Positions 42,697-52,659 of a stretch of DNA of 64,000 bases are shown here, in pieces. Below the pieces are notes generated by a model. That model made no database searches. It saw nothing but the letters and a program-made list of their open reading frames with translations, and was not told the DNA's origin. The translations under genes were made by a program, and so were the position numbers. Each line of letters begins with the position of its first letter. Position 1 is the stretch's first letter. Origin of the DNA: Echinicola marina (GTDB lineage Bacteria; Bacteroidota; Bacteroidia; Cytophagales; Cyclobacteriaceae); the NCBI RefSeq assembly GCF_020463795.1, contig NZ_CP080025.1, forward strand, positions 3,593,501-3,657,500, read 5' to 3'.

Positions 42697-45600
42697 ATGA
42701 AACAGCTTATACTGATTTTCTTATTATCTATACCATACTGGCTATATGCGCAGTCTATGGAAAGCCATTCCCTATACGGGACCGTCCATGATGGGGAATC
42801 TGGATTGGAATTGCCAGGCGCGACGATCAAGATCAAAGACTCGAATAAAGGAATGGTTACAGATGCCGAGGGTCGTTTCTCCATTGATCTTGATGCAGGT
42901 GAATATACTTTGGTATTGAGCTATTTGGGCTATGAAACCAAGGAGCTTTCTATTACAGTACCCATTTCGGAAGCTCTTAACATCCTACTTTATCCTTCAC
43001 AGAGTGAACTGCAGGCGGTGGAAGTCGTCTCTACGGGGTATCAGGAGCTGCCAAAGGAGAGGGCCACGGGATCCTTTGTCCAAATGGACAAGCAATTGAT
43101 CAATAGGAGGGTAGGGGCTGATATACTCGACCGCTTGGAGGATGTCACTCCCGGACTGGTTTTTAACCGCGTTGGCTCCAAGACCGAACGAATCAGCATC
43201 CGTGGGCGTGGTACCATCTTCGCCGATGCTAGTCCACTGATAGTCCTGGACGGTTTTCCTTATGATGGGCCTATCGAAAACATTAACCCCAATGATGTGG
43301 AAGCCATTACCGTGCTCAGGGATGCAGCAGCCGCCTCCATCTGGGGAGCAAGAGCAGGAAATGGCGTAATCGTCATCACCACCAAAAAGGGCAGTCGTGA
43401 CCAAAGTCCACGGATTTCCTTTAATACCAATCTCACCGTGGCAGAACGTCCTGATTCATTTTACCTGCCCCGCCTGAATACGGCCGACTATGTGGACTGG
43501 GAGCAAAGGCTCTTTGAGCAGGGATTTTATGAAAGTGCAGAAATGGCCAATGACAAACAACCTCTCACCCCGGTCATCGAAACCTTGATTGCGGCCAGGG
43601 ATGGGCTGCTCTCTCCTCAAGAGGCTGATGCACGTATAGCGAATTATAAGGCCCTTGATGTCCGTAGAGATTATAGGGATTACCTTTACCGCCCCAGTCT
43701 GGCACAGCAGCATAACCTTAGTCTCTCTGGCGGTAGCCAAAAACAGACCTATTACCTTTCTTTGGGCTATGACAGGAAAGAAGAAAACTTGGTGGAAAAC
43801 TACCAGGAACGCTTTACCATACAGGCACGCCATCAGACCCGTTTTCTAAAGGACAGGTTGCAATGGGAAAATGGGATCTATATCGTACAGGCTACCCGTG
43901 TGGCCAATAATACGGGACCGGAGGCATTGCGCTTTGATGGGCTCCAGCCACTTTATCCTTATGCCCAATTGGCTGATAAGGCAGGAAATCCCCTGAGCAT
44001 TACAGAGGATTTCAGGGAAAGCTTTAAAAGGGATGCAGAAGCGGCAGGACTGCTGGACTGGTCTTTTGCTCCTCTTGAGGAAATCCACCTCATTGATAAC
44101 CGCCGTAAGGAATTGGACATGAGACTCCAAACAGGTCTGTCTTTTGAACTGCATTCAAATCTAAAGGCAAGCCTCCGTTACCAGTATTGGACCAACTTGC
44201 GCACTACCCGTAATTTTGCGGATGAAGCCTCCTATTATGCCCGCAATCTGGTGAACCGTTTTACCCAGCAAGGTGATGAGGGGGAACTGACCTATCCCAT
44301 TCCCCGAGGCGGGATCATGGACCTAGGCGATCTTTCCAGTCATTCCCATACATTACGTGCACAGTTGGCTTATAACAATACCTGGAACGATAAACATGAT
44401 CTCGACATGCTGGCAGGCTATGAGGCCAGGTCGGCACGTTCAGAGGGCTTCTCCAATATCCTCTATGGTTACGATCCCGAAACTGGCAATAACTATCCCG
44501 TGGATTATATCTCCAGATTCCCCCAGTATTACCGTAACGCCATCTCCAATAATATCCCCTATGGGACAGGGAATACCGGAACGGTGGACAATTTCATTTC
44601 CTATTATGCCAATTTGGCCTATGCCTTCAAAAAGCAATATACCTTGACCGCCAGTGCCCGAAAAGATGCTTCCAACCTCTTTGGGGTAGATGCCAACCAA
44701 AAGGCTGTACCGCTTTGGTCGGTGGGCGCTGGCTATGTCCTTTCTGCAGCACCATTTATGAAAAGCAAATGGATAGACTATATGCGATTGCGGGCCACCT
44801 ACGGGGAAAACGGTAATGTGCACAAAGGCGTGACAGCCTTTACCACCGCCAGGGTGTACGGCGTGGACCGCTATTCTGGTCTTACCGTTTCCACCTTGAC
44901 CAATCCGCCTAACCCGGACTTGCAATGGGAAAGGATCAAAATCCTCAATCTAGCCTTGGAGTTTGACCTCTGGGAGGACAGGATTTCTGGATCAGTGGAG
45001 TGGTACCGAAAAGCCGGAGATGACCTGATAGGGGAGATGCCCTTTGCTCCCAATACGGGGATTGAATCATTCAGGGGAAACTTTGCCGCTACACGTACAA
45101 AAGGATGGGACATCCAACTGCGTTCTAGCAATCTGAACGGAAAACTCCAGTGGAATACGGACCTGATCTACTCCCATGTGGATGAAAAAATACTGGATTA
45201 TCAGCAAGAAGGCAGTGTCTTGGAATACTTGGGCCAGGGAGCAGGGGCCCAAGGTACCAATATCGTTTTTCCCATGACAGGCAGGCCGCTTTTGGCAGTT
45301 TATAGTCTCCCATGGGCTGGCCTCGATTCCGAAACAGGTGATCCTATGGGCTATCTGGACGGTCAGGAAAGCACAGACTATACGGCCATCATTAACAGTG
45401 CCTCGCCAGAGACCCTTATCTATAACGGATCAGCAAAGCCTACCCACTTTGGAGCCCTTAGGAACACCTTTGCCTATAAAGGATTCAGTCTTTCCTTTAA
45501 TATCGCTTACCGTTTGGGATATTACTATCGTCGCCCTTCAGTACGCTATAATACCATCATGCAGGGGCAAGGGGGGCATGCCGATTACTATAGGCGCTGG

Positions 45601-45918
45601 CAAGAACCCAGTGATGAAGCAAGGACACAGATTCCCTCACTTCCAGAGAGCAGGGATCCACAGCGCGACAATTTCCATGCTTACTCAGAAAGCCTGGTGG
45701 AAAAGGCCGACCATATCCGCTTACAAGATATTCGGTTCAGCTATACCCTGGAGAAAAGCAGGCTACCTGCCTTACCCTTCCAAAGAGCAGAATTCTACAC
45801 CTACGCCAATAACCTCGGGATCATATGGAAATCCGCCAAAGACGACCCCCTGGACCCCGACTTCCGTACAGCCAAACCCTTAAGGAGTATAGCAGTAGGA
45901 GTAAAGGCAAGCTTTTAA
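42697..45918 (+). CDS. SusC/RagA-family TonB-linked outer-membrane protein
   Basis: A 1073-residue receptor. Order: signal peptide (to about 20); carboxypeptidase-regulatory-like domain (about 26-100, PGATIKIKDSNKGMVTDAEG); a Lys/Glu TonB-box-like region; plug with LIVLDGFPYDGPIENINPND, VLRDAAAASIWGARAGNGVI and VITTKKG; then the 22-strand barrel. It transports oligosaccharides or peptides with a SusD lipoprotein lid. Its SusD partner is 1.28 kb downstream instead of adjacent. Intact and full length. Confidence 0.96.
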   Translation: MKQLILIFLLSIPYWLYAQSMESHSLYGTVHDGESGLELPGATIKIKDSNKGMVTDAEGRFSIDLDAGEYTLVLSYLGYETKELSITVPISEALNILLYPSQSELQAVEVVSTGYQELPKERATGSFVQMDKQLINRRVGADILDRLEDVTPGLVFNRVGSKTERISIRGRGTIFADASPLIVLDGFPYDGPIENINPNDVEAITVLRDAAAASIWGARAGNGVIVITTKKGSRDQSPRISFNTNLTVAERPDSFYLPRLNTADYVDWEQRLFEQGFYESAEMANDKQPLTPVIETLIAARDGLLSPQEADARIANYKALDVRRDYRDYLYRPSLAQQHNLSLSGGSQKQTYYLSLGYDRKEENLVENYQERFTIQARHQTRFLKDRLQWENGIYIVQATRVANNTGPEALRFDGLQPLYPYAQLADKAGNPLSITEDFRESFKRDAEAAGLLDWSFAPLEEIHLIDNRRKELDMRLQTGLSFELHSNLKASLRYQYWTNLRTTRNFADEASYYARNLVNRFTQQGDEGELTYPIPRGGIMDLGDLSSHSHTLRAQLAYNNTWNDKHDLDMLAGYEARSARSEGFSNILYGYDPETGNNYPVDYISRFPQYYRNAISNNIPYGTGNTGTVDNFISYYANLAYAFKKQYTLTASARKDASNLFGVDANQKAVPLWSVGAGYVLSAAPFMKSKWIDYMRLRATYGENGNVHKGVTAFTTARVYGVDRYSGLTVSTLTNPPNPDLQWERIKILNLALEFDLWEDRISGSVEWYRKAGDDLIGEMPFAPNTGIESFRGNFAATRTKGWDIQLRSSNLNGKLQWNTDLIYSHVDEKILDYQQEGSVLEYLGQGAGAQGTNIVFPMTGRPLLAVYSLPWAGLDSETGDPMGYLDGQESTDYTAIINSASPETLIYNGSAKPTHFGALRNTFAYKGFSLSFNIAYRLGYYYRRPSVRYNTIMQGQGGHADYYRRWQEPSDEARTQIPSLPESRDPQRDNFHAYSESLVEKADHIRLQDIRFSYTLEKSRLPALPFQRAEFYTYANNLGIIWKSAKDDPLDPDFRTAKPLRSIAVGVKASF

Positions 45919-47199
45919 AATGCTACGTCATTGCGATCCATCCGTCATTGCGAACGAAGTGAAGCAATCTCCTCTTCGGAACACGGGATTGCCTTACCAA
46001 AGACTACAATTCGATGTCATCCTGACAAAGGAAGGATCTCTTTTCCTAATCGTTATTGGAAGAGATCCCTCGATACCTCGGGATGACAATAAAGAACATC
46101 AATGGTAGGAAGGCCCCTTCGACTCCGCTCAGGGTGATACTTGATCTCGCGCTGTTCCAAGTCTCTAGCAAAGCGGTGACTTGGAACTCAACTAAAAGGG
46201 AGCCTTCCTGGCAGCAGACAGGCCTCCAGACTCCCAAACTAAACGCTATATAATCAAACAAATCAAATCACTAAATGCAATGAAAATACAGCTTCGTCCA
46301 CCAAATCAATCAATGTTCAATTTTAAACAAATTATAAACCGGGTTACACATAAACAGGTGGGCGGAGCTTTTTTGAGTATCAAGATGAAAGTATCAAGTA
46401 GCAAGATGGAAAAAAGAGAAAAGAAGAAAGAATTTACACCCACCTAACCTCCCCCTGAAGGGGGAAGAACCGATTTTGGTTACGATATCAAGAAGTCCCC
46501 CTCAAGGGGGATTTAGGGGGTAATTAATTGACATGGAAACCATAACAGCAATGACGGATACGATACGACCTCGCGACCGAAATCAAATCTCAAATCTAAT
46601 GTCCTGTCTTAAGCCAGGCAGGCTCAAATCTAAAATCTAATCAAAGTAATAAAGACCAAACAATCTCGCATCCATAAATCATCTAACTACTTGATACTAT
46701 AATCTGACTACTATCATCGAGTCCCTTACCGCGCAATTTCTTCATATGTGAAAACACAATATCATCAAAATCAACGGGAAATGTTTCCAGACGGGAAACC
46801 GGGACTCTTTTTAGTAGAAAGAACAAAAAATAAAACGTCACTGCGAACCGGCGCAGGAGGTGTGGCAGTCTCACCTTCGAAACACGGGATTGCCACTATA
46901 TACGTCACTGCGAGGACGACCCTAAGGAGTCCGCGGCAGTCTCATATCATGTTTACGTCATTGCGAGGAGCCATGCGACGTGGCAATCTCGAATCCTATA
47001 AACGTCATTGCGAACGTAGAGAAGCGAAGTGAAGCAATCTCATCTTCGGCAGACAGGATTGCCACAGTCGTTCCCGATGGGGATCGGGACAGGCTCTTTC
47101 GTCCTCCTTCGCAATGACGGATACGATACGGCTCGCCAACAAAAACAATCTCAATACTAACTACTCAAGACTCAATACTAACGACTAAATACAAAAAAA
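45919..47199. repeat. dispersed-repeat cluster separating susC-like and susD-like genes
   Basis: No gene. At least five GTCATTGCGA...GCAATCTC-type units (about 45928-45994, 46836-46897, 46903-46946, 46952-46989, 46999-47115), a GATCTCTTTTCCTAATCGTT unit (46034-46060, shared with 19645-19665) and the AGGGGGATTTAGGGGGT palindrome (46436-46523). All are short, partly palindromic and present elsewhere in the window. Confidence 0.7.
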
Positions 47200-48564
47200 A
47201 TGAAAAACATATCAAAACTCATCCTTACCATCATGATCATCAGCATCATCCATCTATTGACTTCCTGTGAGGAATTCTTAGATGAAAAGCCCAATAAGGC
47301 CCTGATCATTCCCAAAAGCCTCTCCGAACTGAGGTCACTTTTGGACAATACCACCCAGGTAATGAACTCTGAACCCGCATTAGGGGAAGCGGCTACAGAT
47401 AATGTCCTCCTTTTGCCCAGTCGATTACAAAGACTGACTCCTTTGCAGAAAAACACTTATATCTGGGCAAAGGACATTTATGAAGGTGGCTATACCTCAG
47501 ATTGGAAAGTTCCTTACGAGCAGGTATTATATGCCAATGTGGTATTGGATGAACTCGAAAAGTTCGATGCTAATCAACAACAGCAGACCGACTGGAAAGA
47601 TTTGAAAGGCAGTGCACTCTTTTATAGGGCTTATGCCTATTTCGGACTGGCACGCCAATTTTGTTTGGCATACGATCCTCAAAACGCGGAAAATACTTTG
47701 GGTCTTCCGATCCGCTTGGTATCAGATGTGAAGAAAGAGGTAAGCAGAGCAAACCTAAAAGAAACCATGGATCAGATCATAGCTGATTTGGTGGATGCCC
47801 TTCCGCTACTAGGGGATACCTCTCCCCATAAAACCAGGCCCTCACGTGTGGCAGCTTTGGCCATGCTTTCAAGGGTATATTTATATATGGGAGATTTTCA
47901 GAATGCTATTGATTTTGGTGAGCAAGCACTAGTAATAAAAAACACCTTATTGGATTATAATTCGGTAGATAGCAGTCCTTCAAGACCTTTTATAGGGCAC
48001 TTCGAAGAGGTTTTATACCATAGTGGATTGCTGTTCAACTCATACTATTTCTTTAGCTCCGGCGCCTCGGTCGATCCGGAACTGGTAAACGCTTACCATG
48101 AAGATGACCTCAGGGCTACACTCTTCTTTCAGGACAAGGGCGATTATCATTCATTTAGGGGACAGTATACTGATTTGGTCAATCTTTTTGGTGGCCTGGC
48201 CACAGATGAAGTGTACTTAAATTTGGCCGAATCCCATGCCCGATTAGGAAATGATTCAGAAGCTAAAACCTATATCAACGCGCTTTTGTCAAAACGATTT
48301 AAGGAAGGTACGTATCAGGAAACAGACAAAACAGGGGCGGCACTATTGGAAATGATCATGGTGGAGAGAAGGAAAGAACTGCTGATGAGAGGGATAAGAT
48401 GGGGAGACCTCAAAAGGCTGAATCTGATAGAAGGCGAAGAGATCACTTTAAGCCGGCAATTGGAAGAGGGCAACTATACCTTAGCACCAAACGATTCCCG
48501 TTACGCCTTTCCCATCCCCGACGATGAAATCGCCCTAAGCGGCATAAAACAAAACCCCAGATAA
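47200..48564 (+). CDS. SusD/RagB-family lipoprotein
   Basis: A 454-residue surface lipoprotein. The signal ends LLTSCEEFLDEKPN (lipobox TSC), the classic SusD start. It has the TPR-rich body and the C-terminal ERRKELLMRGIRWGDLKRL then FPIPDDEIALS, both characteristic. It caps the SusC pore and gives ligand specificity. It shares orientation with the SusC gene, but the 1.28 kb of repeats between them means it may depend on its own promoter. Intact. Confidence 0.95.
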   Translation: MKNISKLILTIMIISIIHLLTSCEEFLDEKPNKALIIPKSLSELRSLLDNTTQVMNSEPALGEAATDNVLLLPSRLQRLTPLQKNTYIWAKDIYEGGYTSDWKVPYEQVLYANVVLDELEKFDANQQQQTDWKDLKGSALFYRAYAYFGLARQFCLAYDPQNAENTLGLPIRLVSDVKKEVSRANLKETMDQIIADLVDALPLLGDTSPHKTRPSRVAALAMLSRVYLYMGDFQNAIDFGEQALVIKNTLLDYNSVDSSPSRPFIGHFEEVLYHSGLLFNSYYFFSSGASVDPELVNAYHEDDLRATLFFQDKGDYHSFRGQYTDLVNLFGGLATDEVYLNLAESHARLGNDSEAKTYINALLSKRFKEGTYQETDKTGAALLEMIMVERRKELLMRGIRWGDLKRLNLIEGEEITLSRQLEEGNYTLAPNDSRYAFPIPDDEIALSGIKQNPR

Positions 48565-48935
48565 CAATCCCAAAAATCAACCAACCCAAGAATTCTAAAA
48601 ATGAATTTTTGATTATCCGCTATCACATAAGTGCAAAAATTATAATTATTAACCTAGAGGGCGGGTCGACACAGCTGCGGGCCAGCGTTGGCCTTGCGGG
48701 AAGAAGCTTTAGCTGTGTCTTGATTTTTCTTTGCTTCGTTTCTTTTCATCTAAGATAAATGCTCAGTATTCATGAAGGCAATTAAAAACAAACTAATCTC
48801 TGAATAAAAGAAATGAAGAATAAAGTTTAGAAAACAGACTTGATTGCTAAAGTGTTCAATAAGTACAAGAGATTAAAAAAATGAATATTTAATAAAAACC
48901 AGGTGGGGGAGCCCCCCCCCACCTGTAATCCAAAA
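48565..48935. other. gene-free interval after the SusD gene
   Basis: No coding frame was recognised. It includes a GC-rich patch (about 48658-48715) and, at the 3' end, a CCAGGTGGGGGAGCCCCCCCCCACCTG-type palindrome near 48900-48926 that may terminate the DUF6520 gene on the minus strand. Confidence 0.5.
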
Positions 48936-49175
48936 TCATAGTTGAACAAACTCACCTTCAACTTCAGAACCAGAAATCATATTATCATTTTCATCAAACA
49001 AGGCTGTACAAGTCTCACTTGATTGATCACATTGATAACTTCCTTCAACGGGAATCCAGTTACCCTCTTCATCTTGGTGCTTCAAGGTACCTTCATCCGC
49101 CATATTAAAAGCAAAAGCTACAGAGGCAGCCAATGCAAAAGCCAATGCTGGCAAACTTTTCAAAAATTTATTCAT
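48936..49175 (-). CDS. DUF6520-family small exported protein
   Basis: A 79-residue secreted peptide with a Sec signal (LPALAFALAASVAFAFNMAD) and a C-terminal YQCDQSSETCTALF segment with two cysteines. This is the DUF6520 pattern common in Bacteroidota, where such genes often occur in families next to secretion proteins. Monocistronic here, facing a strong palindromic terminator-like sequence. Function unknown. Confidence 0.85.
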   Translation of the reverse strand: MNKFLKSLPALAFALAASVAFAFNMADEGTLKHQDEEGNWIPVEGSYQCDQSSETCTALFDENDNMISGSEVEGEFVQL

Positions 49176-50448
49176 GGTTGAAAATGGGATTTTTAACCAT
49201 CAAAATCCCTTAACGTTTATGGTTGCTTTTTGCCTACTCTTTTTCAGGATTTTCGGCATCCTCCTTTCATTGCCGGGGAAAAAAGCTAACCCTATCTAAT
49301 ACTTCCTTCCCAAGGGTTGGGCAAATGTTTTATGATCCGTTGTCCCGTCAGTTGTACTGCGGGACGATGATACTTGAGTCTCCAGACTCAGCTATTTCCT
49401 TTGCTAGTCTGGATTTGCAATCCAGACTCACCGATAATAGGCATTTGTAATGCCCCAATCTAATTCAAGCTTCCCACTTCGTACCTTATACTTTATACTT
49501 CGTACTTCCTCTCACTTCTCAATAGTCCAACCACCCCGGTTGTCCCGCCCGGTTGTCCCGCCAGTTGTACTGCGGGACGATGAAAATTGAGTCTCCAGAC
49601 TCAAATTTCCCGACTTCGCACCCCTGCCTTGTACTTCATACCTCACCCTTTGGCCCCTCAGCGAACTCCGTGCCCTCTGTGGTTTTCATTCTTTCTACTC
49701 AATACTCCAGACTCCCTACTCAAGACTAATAAAAATCAATATCTGTGTTTATCTGTGCTGATCTGTGGTTCCCTCACTTCAAACTTCGTACTTTATACCC
49801 CTCACACGCTGTTATCCCGTCGACTCTGTCGCGGGATCAAATAGCTAGGAGTCTCTGACTCCGCATTTCTTTATATTAGAGTCGGAGACTCAATGTTAAC
49901 GAGTACCAAGTCGGAGACTTGGTACAACCTATCTAATAATACTCCAGACTCCCGGTTGTCCCGCCAGCTGAGCTGCGGGACGATTAAAATTGAGTCTCCA
50001 GACTCAAATTTCCCGACTTCGTACCCAAGTACCTCGTACTTCATACCTCACCCTTTGGGCCCTCAGCGAACTCCGTGCCCTCTGTGGTTTTTATTCTTTA
50101 TACTTAATACTCCAGACTCCCTACTCAAGACTGATAAAAATCAATATCTGTGTTTATCTGTGCCGATCTGTGGTTCCCTCACTTCAAACTTCGTACTTCA
50201 TTCCTCGTACTTCAACAACAATCTCCCGTAAACAAACCCCTCCATATCCAAAACATATAACAAACATTTCTTATTTTAAGTCCAATTCCCCAGCCACTTC
50301 CTTGCATTTGTCGCCCAAACGAGTAAATTTGTTACTCATGAGTAATTTTTTTACTCGTGCCCGCTAGGTGCTATCGAGAGGATGATGTGACCGACCGGGC
50401 GAAGCTGTGTTTGATTGATGTGAGATTTGAGACGTGAGAAAGGAGATT
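49176..50448. repeat. dense cluster of short palindromes
   Basis: No gene. Contains three copies of the composite module GTCCCG...CGGGAC plus TTGAGTCT-CC-AGACTCAA (about 49341, 49546, 49950). It also has TGC/TGT-loop hairpins (49406-49428 and 49440-49454), and GGAGTC-TCT-GACTCC, GAGTC-GGA-GACTC and ACCAAGTC-GGA-GACTTGGT units between 49855 and 49925. A longer segment (about 49950-50210) repeats 49546-49790 almost word for word. Confidence 0.7.
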
Positions 50449-50503
50449 TAGCATTAGGCATTCAACTTTCGGCCTTCAGCTTTAGCCATTCGGCCTTCAG
50501 CCC
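50449..50503. repeat. heptanucleotide tandem repeat
   Basis: Degenerate units of exactly 7 bases, consensus NRRCHTT (for example AGGCATT, CAACTTT, CGGCCTT, CAGCTTT), for about eight units. Other blocks are at 50910-50976, 51721-51775, 52577-52659, 52969-53017, 53362-53428, 54173-54275 and 55977-56053. Confidence 0.75.
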
Positions 50504-51062
50504 AGCTTGGTTGCCGCAAGGCAGGTTCACTAATAACAAATTACAATTATCAAATCCCGAATAACTAATAACACTTCACCAATCCCCTTCAAAGACCCCA
50601 AAGGGGTCAAACATACGTAGACAAATTCGCCAACGCAATCCCTCACGACCCTGAAGGGGTCGCACAAAAAACGAATCGAGAAGGGAGATAGGGATTGGAA
50701 AAAGCATACGGTTTTAGACCCGATTAAACAACCTGGCTGCCGCAAGGCAGGTCCAACGATTCGACAATTCGACAATACCAAATATCGAATCCACCTGCGC
50801 ACCCCCGGCCCCTGAAGGGGAGGCCAGTCGTACGAGGCAGAGATGTTAAAGAAGAGCAGTGATTTCAAATATCGAATCCCTAATAACTATTCACTATTAA
50901 CAAAAGAACGAGCTTTCAACCTTCAGCATTTGACCTTTGGCCTTAGTCATTTGGCTTTCGGCCCTTAGCCTTCAACCAAGTTGGAAGAGATTTTAATAAA
51001 AGGGAATAATCGAACCCAAACCATCAGGTTTTTCGTTAGTTTAGAACAAACAGGGTCAAGAT

Positions 51063-51269
51063 ATGGATAATTTAAGTTTATACACTCAGATCAATAATTT
51101 GCCAGCGAATTTAAAAGAACAAGTGCGTGATTTTGTGGAGTTTTTAAAAATGAAGTCAGATAAACAAAAGCGTCCTATCAAAAAGCGGGAGTTTGGAATT
51201 TTGAAAGGAAAGGTCACAATTTCCAAGGATTTTGATGCTCCAATAGCTGATTTTAATGATTATATGTGA
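51063..51269 (+). CDS. vapB: DUF2281-type antitoxin (VapB-like), copy 1
   Basis: A 68-residue protein: a helical N-terminus LYTQINNLPANLKEQVRDFV typical of DUF2281 antitoxins, a basic centre (KQKRPIKKREFG) and an acidic tail (ISKDFDAPIADF) that should bind the PIN toxin. Its stop overlaps the toxin ATG (TGATG). Identical to the copy at 53515-53721. Confidence 0.88.
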   Translation: MDNLSLYTQINNLPANLKEQVRDFVEFLKMKSDKQKRPIKKREFGILKGKVTISKDFDAPIADFNDYM

Positions 51270-51661
51270 TGCAAAAGGCATATTTGGTAGATACTCATGC
51301 CTTATTGTGGTTTTTGGCCGGGGATGATGCGATCTCTGAAAATGCAAAGACCCTACTTTTGGATACGACCAATAGGTGTTATGTTAGTATAGCTTCACTA
51401 TGGGAAATTGCCATAAAAATTAAATTAGGTAAGCTATCAATTGATGCTGACTTTAAACAATTAGCTGAACTCCTTTATCAAAACGATATTGAAATCATTC
51501 AAATAACATTTGAACATATTGCAGGCTTGATGGATTTAGATGATATCCATCGAGATCCATTTGATAGAATTATTATTTCTACAGCCTTAGTGGAAGATAT
51601 TCCAGTAATTACAAAAGATCAAAATTTCCCCAAGTATAAGAACTTAAAAGTAATTTGGTGA
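51269..51661 (+). CDS. vapC: PIN-domain toxin (VapC), copy 1
   Basis: A 130-residue PIN protein: YLVDTHALLWFLAGD (first catalytic Asp), SLWEIAIKIKLGKL (Glu), and HRDPFDRIIISTAL (Asp pair) form the full acidic site of the VapC group that pairs with DUF2281 antitoxins. It is an RNase toxin. I take the ATG at 51269; a GTG at 51266 would add one residue. Intact and identical to copy 2. Confidence 0.93.
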   Translation: MQKAYLVDTHALLWFLAGDDAISENAKTLLLDTTNRCYVSIASLWEIAIKIKLGKLSIDADFKQLAELLYQNDIEIIQITFEHIAGLMDLDDIHRDPFDRIIISTALVEDIPVITKDQNFPKYKNLKVIW

Positions 51662-51947
51662 CAAATCGGTGGCTCGGTTTATCTATGGGTTTGGACCATA
51701 GATCTTCAACCATCATCCTTAGGTATCCAACTTTCGGCCTTAGCCATTAGGCCTTCAGCTTTTGGCGTTCAGCCCAGCTTGGTTGCCGCAAGGCAGGTTC
51801 ACTAATAACAAATTACAATTATCAAATCCCGAATAACTAATAACACTTCACCAATCCCCTTCAAAGCCCCCAAAGGGGTCAAACATACGTAGACGAATTC
51901 GCCAACACAATTTCCCACTTTCATCTATTTATGCTTATTTTAGCTTT

Positions 51948-52238
51948 ATGAAAACGCTGGTAGACATCATTCAGATTTTGAGAAATAAGAAAAGTGACCT
52001 TATCAAAAGGTACCCTATTTCTTCTATTGGTGTATTTGGCTCTTATGCGAGGAACGAACAATCGGATTATAGTGATGTGGATTTATTGGTAGAGATTGAT
52101 GGGAGGATAGGAAGTCGATTTATTGATCTTGCAGAGGAATTTGAAAAGCTATTGGGCTTGAAAGTGGATTTGGTTTCAAAAAAGGGCTTAAAAGAGAAAT
52201 ATTTTAAGGCAATAGAAAAGGATATTAAGTATGTCTAA
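51948..52238 (+). CDS. mntA: minimal nucleotidyltransferase antitoxin (MntA type)
   Basis: A 96-residue MNT-fold protein with the exact GSX10DXD motif (Gly31-Ser32, Asp43, Asp45: GSYARNEQSDYSDVDLLVE). In MntA-HepT modules this enzyme transfers AMP to a tyrosine of the HEPN toxin and so silences it. It overlaps the HEPN gene by 8 bp. Located between the two VapBC copies. Intact. Confidence 0.93.
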   Translation: MKTLVDIIQILRNKKSDLIKRYPISSIGVFGSYARNEQSDYSDVDLLVEIDGRIGSRFIDLAEEFEKLLGLKVDLVSKKGLKEKYFKAIEKDIKYV

Positions 52239-52575
52239 ACGGGATATTCTGTTATTGATTCAGGATATGCATGATGCCGCAACAAAAATTAAAAAATATT
52301 CTGCTGGATATTCTTTTGAACGCTTTCAGGAGGATGAAAAAACGATTGATGCAGTTATAAGAAATTTTGAAATTATAGGAGAGGCAGCGAATCGGATAGA
52401 CGATGATTTTAAATTTGAATTTCCTCAAATAGAATGGAACAAATTAAGAGGATTTAGGAATAGGTTAATTCATGAATATTTTGGTGTTGATATTGAAATT
52501 GTTTGGACCATTATAGAAGAAGATATTGACAGCTTAATTGATCGATTGGAAGAAGTAATGGATCACCTTAGTTAG
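52231..52575 (+). CDS. hepT: HEPN-domain toxin (HepT, DUF86)
   Basis: A 114-residue HEPN protein with the RX4HXY motif RNRLIHEY (Arg76, His81, Tyr83). Arg/His form the RNase site, and Tyr is the residue AMPylated by MntA in characterised pairs. The NFEIIGEAANRI helix is also typical. Second gene of the module, coupled by overlap. Toxin RNase; target RNA unknown. Confidence 0.93.
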   Translation: MSKRDILLLIQDMHDAATKIKKYSAGYSFERFQEDEKTIDAVIRNFEIIGEAANRIDDDFKFEFPQIEWNKLRGFRNRLIHEYFGVDIEIVWTIIEEDIDSLIDRLEEVMDHLS

Positions 52576-52576
52576 A

Positions 52577-52659
52577 AGGCATTCAGCATTCAGCCTTGGT
52601 CCTTTGGCTTTCAGCATTAGGCCCTGGTCATTCGGCATCCAACTTTCAGCCTTCAGCCC
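52577..52659. repeat. heptanucleotide tandem repeat
   Basis: About twelve consecutive 7-base units (AGGCATT, CAGCATT, CAGCCTT, GGTCCTT, TGGCTTT and so on) beginning directly after the HepT stop codon. Confidence 0.75.

Larger units (their letters stand above)
50594..51720. repeat. 1.1-kb direct duplication, copy 1 (carries VapBC)
   Basis: Nearly identical, base for base, to the sequence 2452 bp further on (53046-54172). It includes 470 bp of non-coding repeats plus the whole VapBC pair; the encoded proteins are the same in both copies. Differences are a handful of single bases (for example near 51648). Confidence 0.9.

Noticed and set aside
49587-50367. Series of plus-strand frames of 85-125 codons
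   Set aside because: They read through palindrome clusters and duplicated non-coding sequence and repeat each other only because the DNA repeats.
50530-50868. Minus-strand ORF of 112 codons also present at 52799-53320 and 55671-55982
   Set aside because: It is a reading of the dispersed 190-bp repeat (GACCCC/GGGGTC hairpins, GCAA-loop hairpins), repeats wherever that DNA repeats, and has no ribosome site or protein-like composition.
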